A stretch of 19,853 nt of DNA from Clostridia bacterium (GTDB lineage Bacteria; Bacillota; Clostridia; Oscillospirales; Ruminococcaceae): positions 1 through 19,853 of the forward strand of contig JAGKVC010000053.1 in NCBI GenBank assembly GCA_021152595.1, read 5' to 3'. The notes under the pieces were generated by a model that was given only the letters and a program-made list of their open reading frames with translations, was not told where the DNA came from and did not search any database. Below are positions 8,269 through 12,120 of the stretch, piece by piece; within the stretch, counting starts at the first letter, position 1, and the number at the start of each line of letters is the position of its first letter. Both the position numbers and the translations under genes were made by a program.

Positions 8269-8318
8269 AAAAAACGAGTGGCGACAACTGGATTTACGCA
8301 ATTGCTGCTACTCGTTTT
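8269..8318 (-). terminator. Leader hairpin with U-run (candidate attenuator) of the carD-MATE operon
   Basis: On the minus strand, AAAACGAGT (8318-8310) pairs perfectly with ACTCGTTTT (8279-8271), with partial pairing further in, followed by two more U residues to give six in a row. The stem starts at about the +1 expected from the -10 at 8324-8329 and ends 35 nt before the CarD start codon. It could terminate or pause transcription, or cap the 5' end. Pairing is actually more extensive on the plus strand because two G-U pairs form there, so the direction is not certain. Confidence 0.45.
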
Positions 8319-8323
8319 AAATA

Positions 8324-8352
8324 ATTATAACAAATATTTTCGGATTTGTCAA
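8324..8352 (-). promoter_or_regulatory. Consensus promoter of the carD-MATE operon
   Basis: A perfect TTGACA (minus strand, 8347-8352) and a perfect TATAAT (8324-8329) are separated by exactly 17 nt. The -35 overlaps the -35 of the divergent XRE promoter and touches the first operator half-site, so the XRE protein could control it. Confidence 0.85.
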
Positions 8353-8374
8353 TACATCAAATCTGATGTATAAT
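8346..8374 (+). promoter_or_regulatory. Promoter of the XRE regulator gene
   Basis: TTGTCA (8346-8351), 17 nt, then TATAAT (8369-8374) on the plus strand, 38 nt before the ATG. The first inverted repeat lies between its -35 and -10, as expected for autorepression. Confidence 0.75.
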
Positions 8375-8390
8375 ATTTTTGTATACATCA
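8352..8390. promoter_or_regulatory. Operator cluster: three ATACATCA/TGATGTAT half-sites
   Basis: ATACATCA (8352-8359), 4-nt spacer, TGATGTAT (8364-8371) is a perfect inverted repeat. A third half-site, TATACATCA (8382-8390), forms a 9-bp inverted repeat with TGATGTATA (8364-8372) at a 9-nt spacing. Size and symmetry fit a Cro/CI-type HTH dimer. It occludes the XRE promoter and abuts the -35 of the divergent operon. Confidence 0.75.
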
Positions 8391-8412
8391 ACAAGTGGGA
8401 GGGAACGGATTT

Positions 8413-8745
8413 ATGCAGAATCACTTATATCTGTATCCCAATTTAGTGAGAGCGAGAAAAGCGAAATGTTCACAAGCTGCTTTAGCTGAACATCTCGGAA
8501 TTAAGCAGCAGGAAATCAGCCGTTATGAGCGCGGCGAAACGAAAGCGCCGGTCAATTATCTTGCGGATGTGGCGGAATTCTGCGGTGTTTCGGTCGATTA
8601 TCTGCTCGGCAGGGAGACCGAAACCGCTGATATGCTCACGCAGGCTGAATCCGAAATGCTGCATCTTTATCAGGCACTCTCGCCGGAAAACAGGATCCGC
8701 CTCTCCGAACGCGCAGCCGCACTTCTCGAATCGCAGTCCAAATAA
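8413..8745 (+). CDS. XRE/Cro-CI family HTH regulator
   Basis: A 110-residue cytosolic DNA-binding protein. Residues about 11-65 are a complete HTH_3 domain: LVRARKAKCSQAALAEHLGI, then the recognition-helix region KQQEISRYERGE, then the usual closing VSVDYLLGR. A short helical C-terminus follows (QAESEMLHLYQALSPENR), probably for dimerisation. The ATG at 8413 is preferred over a GTG six codons earlier because GGGAGG lies about 9 nt upstream. The inverted repeats overlapping its own promoter make autorepression likely and control of the divergent MATE operon plausible. Oddity: the first 108 nt are about 41% GC and the rest about 56%, so a composition boundary seems to cross the HTH-coding part. 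Confidence 0.9.
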   Translation: MQNHLYLYPNLVRARKAKCSQAALAEHLGIKQQEISRYERGETKAPVNYLADVAEFCGVSVDYLLGRETETADMLTQAESEMLHLYQALSPENRIRLSERAAALLESQSK

Positions 8746-8750
8746 AATAC

Positions 8751-8790
8751 CCCCGATACCGCAAAGGCATCGGGGGATTCTGTTTTTATT
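8751..8790. terminator. Bidirectional terminator between convergent genes
   Basis: CCCCGATACC (8751-8760) pairs with GGCATCGGGG (8766-8775) with one mismatch, followed on the plus strand by GATTCTGTTTTTATTT. On the minus strand the stem is followed by TATTTTATTT. It lies 5 nt after the XRE stop and 14 nt below the stop of the convergent gene. Confidence 0.75.
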
Positions 8791-9218
8791 TACGAGATAC
8801 GGTCCGCATCGACGGTAACGGTCAGCACACCGCTGTTTGAAGTCAGATGCGCAGTGCCGGTAATTTTGACATTGCTGCCCTTGGAGAGGTTTGTGATCTT
8901 GCCGGAGGCCTGCTCGCTTGCGCAGCGGCATACCGTAATGACGCCGATCGCGGTATTCTTGGCAGGATTTTTGGTGTGTCCGCGCATATTGACGGTCAGC
9001 GTTTTGCTGCTCAGATCAACGCTCGAGACCTCAGCCAGAAATGTGACTTTCTTGCCGTCATACTTGCTGAGGGTTGCCGAGATATCCTCGCTGTATGCAT
9101 CGGAAATTTTCATGAGCAGGTTTTTCTGCTTCATATAACCTGCGCACAAAATCGCAAGCACAATCAGCAGAACGGCGGCAGCGGCAGCCGCGATTAGGGG
9201 CTTGTTTTTCTTTTTCAT
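8790..9218 (-). CDS. Membrane-anchored OB-fold-like protein (tRNA_anti-like)
   Basis: A 142-residue protein. A Lys-rich start (MKKKNKP) precedes a hydrophobic segment (residues 8-27), an uncleaved signal-anchor or signal peptide. The exported remainder (about 50-142) has the pattern of a small beta-barrel: KKVTFLAEVSSVDLSSKTLTV, an Ile/Val strand ending in a Cys-x-Cys, then GSNVKITGTAHLTSNSGVLTV. That spacing resembles the OB-fold tRNA_anti-like family of exported proteins, but I cannot run a profile search. AAAGGA is about 11 nt from the ATG. It is monocistronic with a consensus promoter overlapped by a long inverted repeat. Function is unknown. Confidence 0.7.
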   Translation of the reverse strand: MKKKNKPLIAAAAAAVLLIVLAILCAGYMKQKNLLMKISDAYSEDISATLSKYDGKKVTFLAEVSSVDLSSKTLTVNMRGHTKNPAKNTAIGVITVCRCASEQASGKITNLSKGSNVKITGTAHLTSNSGVLTVTVDADRIS

Positions 9219-9278
9219 CTTTCGTCCATCCTTTCAGATCAGGGGCAGATCGCTGTCCGCCCGTATGTCCCCCATCAA

Positions 9279-9302
9279 ATAATATGATGTTAATCATATT
9301 AT
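9279..9302. promoter_or_regulatory. Perfect 10-4-10 inverted-repeat operator
   Basis: ATAATATGAT (9279-9288), spacer GTTA, ATCATATTAT (9293-9302): a perfect 10-bp inverted repeat that covers most of the -10 box of the minus-strand promoter and the probable start site. It is a likely repressor site; the cognate protein is unknown. It shares the short-spacer form of the XRE operator but not its sequence. Confidence 0.7.
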
Positions 9303-9326
9303 AGCACTGCAAAGACACTTTGTCAA
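9298..9326 (-). promoter_or_regulatory. Consensus promoter of the OB-fold-like gene
   Basis: A perfect TTGACA (minus strand, 9321-9326), 17 nt, and a perfect TATAAT (9298-9303). The leader is about 70 nt. It contains a 13-codon frame (starting MGDIRADS) that ends just before the Shine-Dalgarno; I do not call it a gene. Confidence 0.85.
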
Positions 9327-9442
9327 CAAAATAAGCACATTTCAGAGAATTTCGTGCAGATGAACAATCTGAAATAATCGCAATTATGCAACATTCCGGT
9401 TATACGTACATTTTCTGAAACAGCAAGATAAGACAAACCAAA

Positions 9443-9475
9443 CGCTCCGGTCAGATTGTTCTTCCGACCGGAGCG
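9443..9475 (-). terminator. Terminator downstream of the envelope operon
   Basis: CGCTCCGGTC (9443-9452) and GACCGGAGCG (9466-9475) form a perfect 10-bp stem with a 13-nt loop. On the minus strand it is followed by TTTGGTTTGTC. It lies 52 nt past the stop of the last gene of the 9527-11746 operon. The rest of 9327-9442 shows no gene. Confidence 0.75.
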
Positions 9476-9526
9476 AATTGCTGTTTTCATAGATGAAACG
9501 GGAACCTGTACGGTACAGCGAATATC

Positions 9527-10195
9527 TCAGATATTCCGCGCAACGGGATCAATTTCGATGTGCGGTGCCGCGGAGACAAAGAAGTTCAGGACCTGCTCCA
9601 TATCGCCGTGTTTGACAGCAAAGCGTTTCATTTTGCCGTCCGTCTTTGTGACGATAATATAGTCATAGTTTGCATTCGGGACGGCGCCGGGCGCATGGGA
9701 AGCATTGCGGTCGCGGTTCTTCTGAACAGCATCCTGACCGCCGTGTGCGCTAGCGAATGCTTCCGGCACGAAGGTCGCGTGCATTTTTTTGATATCCTTA
9801 AGTGCGATCAGTCCGGTCAGATCGTCGCCGGAAACGATGAAGTCATCGCAGATCAGCGTCACAAACGAGTTTCCGCCGGGGGAATCAATCTGATAGCGTG
9901 CGCTGTGCAGTCCGTCATTGATGCGTCCGGCGAGCGCATCCGAGGAGCCGAACGGCTGAAGAGCCGGATGCTTCTCGATCAGCACGATCCGCGCGATCAG
10001 CATGGCAAGGAAGAGCAGAAGCAGCGCGAGCATGATATAAAAGATGATTGCAAGAATGGATCCTGCGCCGAAGGTTTTTGCCATGAATTTTGTCGCACCG
10101 ATGAAAATGACATTCATGACGATGAGCGAGCCGAGCGCCGGTAAAAAGGTGCGGCGGAGCTGCGTCTGAACGGTCTCTTTTGTAATGTTTGTCAT
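9527..10195 (-). CDS. Two-TM protein with C-terminal PH-like domain (paralog A)
   Basis: A 222-residue protein of no family I can name. Two hydrophobic helices (about residues 17-35 and 46-72) are followed by a soluble domain of about 145 residues. That domain is clearly homologous to the gene just upstream: EKHPALQPFGSSDALAGRINDG, TLICDDFIVSGDDLTGL, ALKDIKKMHATFVPEAF, YDYIIVTKTDGKMKRFAV and DMEQVLNFF all align. Strand-rich spacing with a DFIVSG...LKDIKK core recalls bacterial PH-like membrane proteins; this is inference. AAAGGA lies about 8 nt from the ATG. It is the last gene of a four-gene operon, 27 nt after its paralog, and is followed by a terminator. Confidence 0.75.
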   Translation of the reverse strand: MTNITKETVQTQLRRTFLPALGSLIVMNVIFIGATKFMAKTFGAGSILAIIFYIMLALLLLFLAMLIARIVLIEKHPALQPFGSSDALAGRINDGLHSARYQIDSPGGNSFVTLICDDFIVSGDDLTGLIALKDIKKMHATFVPEAFASAHGGQDAVQKNRDRNASHAPGAVPNANYDYIIVTKTDGKMKRFAVKHGDMEQVLNFFVSAAPHIEIDPVARNI

Positions 10196-10222
10196 AATGA
10201 TGTCCTTTCTGCTGCGGATGAT

Positions 10223-10912
10223 TTACATCCTGTAAGCGGTTGTGTCGATCTGAACCTGCGGATTTGCCTGATACAGCAGGGTGAGTACCTGCTCCATATC
10301 CTGATGATGCACGCCGAAGCGCTTGGTTTTGCCGTCCGCATCGGTGACGATGAGGTAGTCGATTTTGGTATTTTCGTTGAGTCCTCTGGATTCCCAGTAG
10401 CGGTCACCTGCATGCTGCATCGCAAGGGAGGCAGCGGTCGCCACAGGATTGCCGACTGCAACGATAAAAGTCTTGGGGATGAAAGTTGCCTGAATCTTGC
10501 GGATATCGCGCAGCTCGGTGAACGAGACATAATCGAGACCGGAGACGATAAAATCTCCGCCGATCAGCGTCACGAGAGACTGACTGCCGTCGAGCGAGCG
10601 TGCGATATAGCGCGGATCGCGCAGTCCGGCGTTGATCCGTTCCGCAAGCTCAGCAGCCGAGCCGTACTTCCGAAAGACCGGATGCTTCCGGATGCCTGCC
10701 GCCTTGACTGCAAGCACAACGATCAGCACAAGGCAGATCACAAGCGCGATCAGCAGAATAATTGCGATCAGATTTGTCCAGCCGAGTTCTTTTCCGCAGA
10801 AGAATCCGCCTGCGCCGCAGCCTGCCGCCGTGACCGCAAGCAGAATGATCCCGAGCGTATAATTTCCGCTGAGCTGTTTATAGATTGTTTTATCCGAGAT
10901 TTGTGTGACCAT
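10223..10912 (-). CDS. Two-TM protein with C-terminal PH-like domain (paralog B)
   Basis: A 229-residue homologue of the following gene, with the same layout. Helices lie at about 18-39 and 46-70. A soluble domain follows with IRKHPVFRKYGSAAELAERI, TLIGGDFIVSGLDYVSF, ELRDIRKIQATFIPKTF, IDYLIVTDADGKTKRFGV and QDMEQVLTLLY. The frame stays open far upstream inside the deacetylase gene, but the ATG at 10912 has AAGGAG 7 nt before it and gives matching N-termini in both paralogs. The most divergent stretch is the loop after the ATF motif (about residues 150-180). Tandem duplication is likely. The pair probably forms a membrane hetero-complex; function is unknown. Confidence 0.78.
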   Translation of the reverse strand: MVTQISDKTIYKQLSGNYTLGIILLAVTAAGCGAGGFFCGKELGWTNLIAIILLIALVICLVLIVVLAVKAAGIRKHPVFRKYGSAAELAERINAGLRDPRYIARSLDGSQSLVTLIGGDFIVSGLDYVSFTELRDIRKIQATFIPKTFIVAVGNPVATAASLAMQHAGDRYWESRGLNENTKIDYLIVTDADGKTKRFGVHHQDMEQVLTLLYQANPQVQIDTTAYRM

Positions 10913-10931
10913 TTTGTACTCCTTCTGATCC

Positions 10932-11579
10932 TCACGTTTCAGGCGCATACATTTCCGTCTGCTCTGCAAATGAATAGAGGATCCGGTTATGCGGTTTCGG
11001 GATGATATCGTATTCGGTGAAAAGCTGCGAGACTGTGACAAAGTCATAGCCTTGATCGTGCAGCTCCGGAAGCAGCGTGCGCAGAGCCTCAACGGTCTGC
11101 GTATTGCCTGCTGAATCGTGCAGCAGAATGATTCTGCCGTTTCCGGCTTTTTGCAGAACGCCGCGGATCCGTTCCTCCGCGGAGACCGCAGCATCGTAGT
11201 CGCGGACGCCGTAGCCTGCGATAAAGGGTACGGGAATCAGATCAAACATCTCATCCCGCACAGCGATATAGGGCGGACGGAAAAACCGCGGCGGCTTCCC
11301 GATCGCATCTGTGATGCGCTTTGCGGTTTCGGTGATCTCATACCGGATCTCGTCCGCGGAAAGCTGCGTCATATCCGGATGCGAAAAGGAATGGGAGCAG
11401 ATTTCGCAGCCCTGCGCATCGGCACGCTGCAAAATCGGAACCGTTTTCGCGGTGATATGCTCACCGAGCACGAAAAAAGATGCAGCCGCATGAAATTCGC
11501 AGAGCAGCTCCAGAATCGGGCAAGTCGTATCCGGATGCGGACCGTCGTCAAAGGTCAGCGCGAGGAGCTTGCGGCTCAT
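10932..11579 (-). CDS. CE4/NodB-type polysaccharide deacetylase
   Basis: A 215-residue protein that is almost entirely NodB domain. Seen: motif 1 LTFDDGPH (residues 8-15, with catalytic-base and metal Asp), motif 2 SHSFSH with both metal histidines (near residue 62), motif 3 RFFRPPY, and motif 5 IILLHDS. Motif 4 reads GYGVRDYDA and is less standard. Family members remove N-acetyl groups from peptidoglycan or other GlcNAc/MurNAc polymers. Unusually, there is no signal peptide: the catalytic domain starts at residue 5, so a cytosolic substrate or anchoring by a partner is possible. The ATG overlaps the stop of the upstream 56-residue gene by 4 nt and has no good Shine-Dalgarno of its own, implying coupled translation. 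Confidence 0.88.
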   Translation of the reverse strand: MSRKLLALTFDDGPHPDTTCPILELLCEFHAAASFFVLGEHITAKTVPILQRADAQGCEICSHSFSHPDMTQLSADEIRYEITETAKRITDAIGKPPRFFRPPYIAVRDEMFDLIPVPFIAGYGVRDYDAAVSAEERIRGVLQKAGNGRIILLHDSAGNTQTVEALRTLLPELHDQGYDFVTVSQLFTEYDIIPKPHNRILYSFAEQTEMYAPET

Positions 11580-11746
11580 TGCTTTTTATCCGTCTTGTCT
11601 TTACTGCTGTCCTGCTTCGCTTTTTTGCTCATCAGAACAGAGGCGAAAACAAGCGCCAGTGCCACAATGCCAAGCACCGCATAGAGTGCGATCGGCGTGT
11701 CGTCTCCCATCGGAAGTGCAGCCGCCATAGTCATCAGTTCATACAT
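11576..11746 (-). CDS. 56-residue membrane protein resembling an isolated sortase sorting tail
   Basis: A small gene starting MYELMTMAAALPMGDDTPIA. AAGGAGG is 8 nt before the ATG, and a promoter with a 17-nt spacer lies upstream, so translation is well supported. The product has a short N-terminus, then LPMGDD, TPIALYAVLGIVALALVFAS (residues 17-36, hydrophobic) and a positive tail SKKAKQ, ending in a Lys/Asp-rich stretch. The order motif, hydrophobic helix, basic tail copies a C-terminal LPxTG-type sorting signal in which the Thr is missing (LP-M-GDD instead of LP-x-TGDD), yet no passenger protein precedes it. It overlaps the deacetylase by ATGA. It may be a small membrane anchor or partner; true sortase processing is doubtful. 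Confidence 0.75.
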   Translation of the reverse strand: MYELMTMAAALPMGDDTPIALYAVLGIVALALVFASVLMSKKAKQDSSKDKTDKKQ

Positions 11747-11794
11747 TTGAAAGCCTCCTTTACCGGATTCCTGAGAATCCGTCTATCTTTCTAC

Positions 11795-11823
11795 ATAGTA
11801 CCACAATCTGCAAATTTTGTCAA
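11795..11823 (-). promoter_or_regulatory. Promoter of the four-gene envelope operon
   Basis: A perfect TTGACA (minus strand, 11818-11823), 17 nt, then TACTAT (11795-11800). The leader contains a 7-bp hairpin CGGATTC/GAATCCG (11764-11781) just ahead of the AAGGAGG of the first gene. Confidence 0.8.
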
Positions 11824-11885
11824 CTGTTTTGCGCGCGCATTTTTCGGCAGGAGATTGTGCAATCTGCTGAATCTCGGCAAATTGC

Positions 11886-11914
11886 TTGACGATTCGCGGA
11901 TTCGTTGTTATAAT
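11886..11914 (+). promoter_or_regulatory. Promoter of the ValRS-like gene
   Basis: TTGACG (11886-11891), 17 nt, TATAAT (11909-11914) on the plus strand. It gives a leader of about 200 nt before the start at 12121. I find no T-box signature (no AGGGTGG-type antiterminator sequence) in that leader. Confidence 0.8.
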
Positions 11915-11939
11915 TATCTTGTCATATTATGCAATTTTG

Positions 11940-11962
11940 ACAGCCGGAACCGCTCCGGCTGT
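11940..11962 (+). promoter_or_regulatory. Strong hairpin in the leader of the ValRS-like gene
   Basis: ACAGCCGGA (11940-11948) and TCCGGCTGT (11954-11962) form a perfect 9-bp GC-rich stem with a 5-nt loop about 20 nt from the expected transcript start. No U-run follows, so it is not a terminator on this strand. It may be a structured leader element. The remaining 160 nt to the gene hold no clear signal besides the GGAGG. Confidence 0.5.
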
Positions 11963-12120
11963 GATCATAATGCTGTGTTTCGGTTGTCTGAAACGATGCA
12001 CATATATATAAATAATAGGGAAATTTGCGCTGAAAAAGAAACCGTGCCGTCTGTGTGCATGGGATTCTGACAGCGAAAGAAAACGGCAGTGCGTTCAGCG
12101 CACGCGCAGGAGGGATTTGT

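Noticed and set aside
9058..9318. An 86-codon minus-strand frame overlapping the OB-fold-like gene start
   Set aside because: Its start lies upstream of the predicted transcription start, and it has no ribosome site.
9560..10144. A 194-codon plus-strand frame opposite paralog A
   Set aside because: Antisense shadow of a gene confirmed by homology to its neighbour; no promoter or Shine-Dalgarno.
10192..10530. A 112-codon minus-strand frame overlapping paralog B
   Set aside because: It is an alternative frame within paralog B and is Ser/Arg/Pro-rich with no ribosome site; the homologous frame is the other one.
11915..12120. T-box riboswitch ahead of the ValRS-like gene
   Set aside because: The leader length would fit, but I find no AGGGTGG-type antiterminator sequence, no specifier-loop layout and no terminator; only one strong hairpin is clear.
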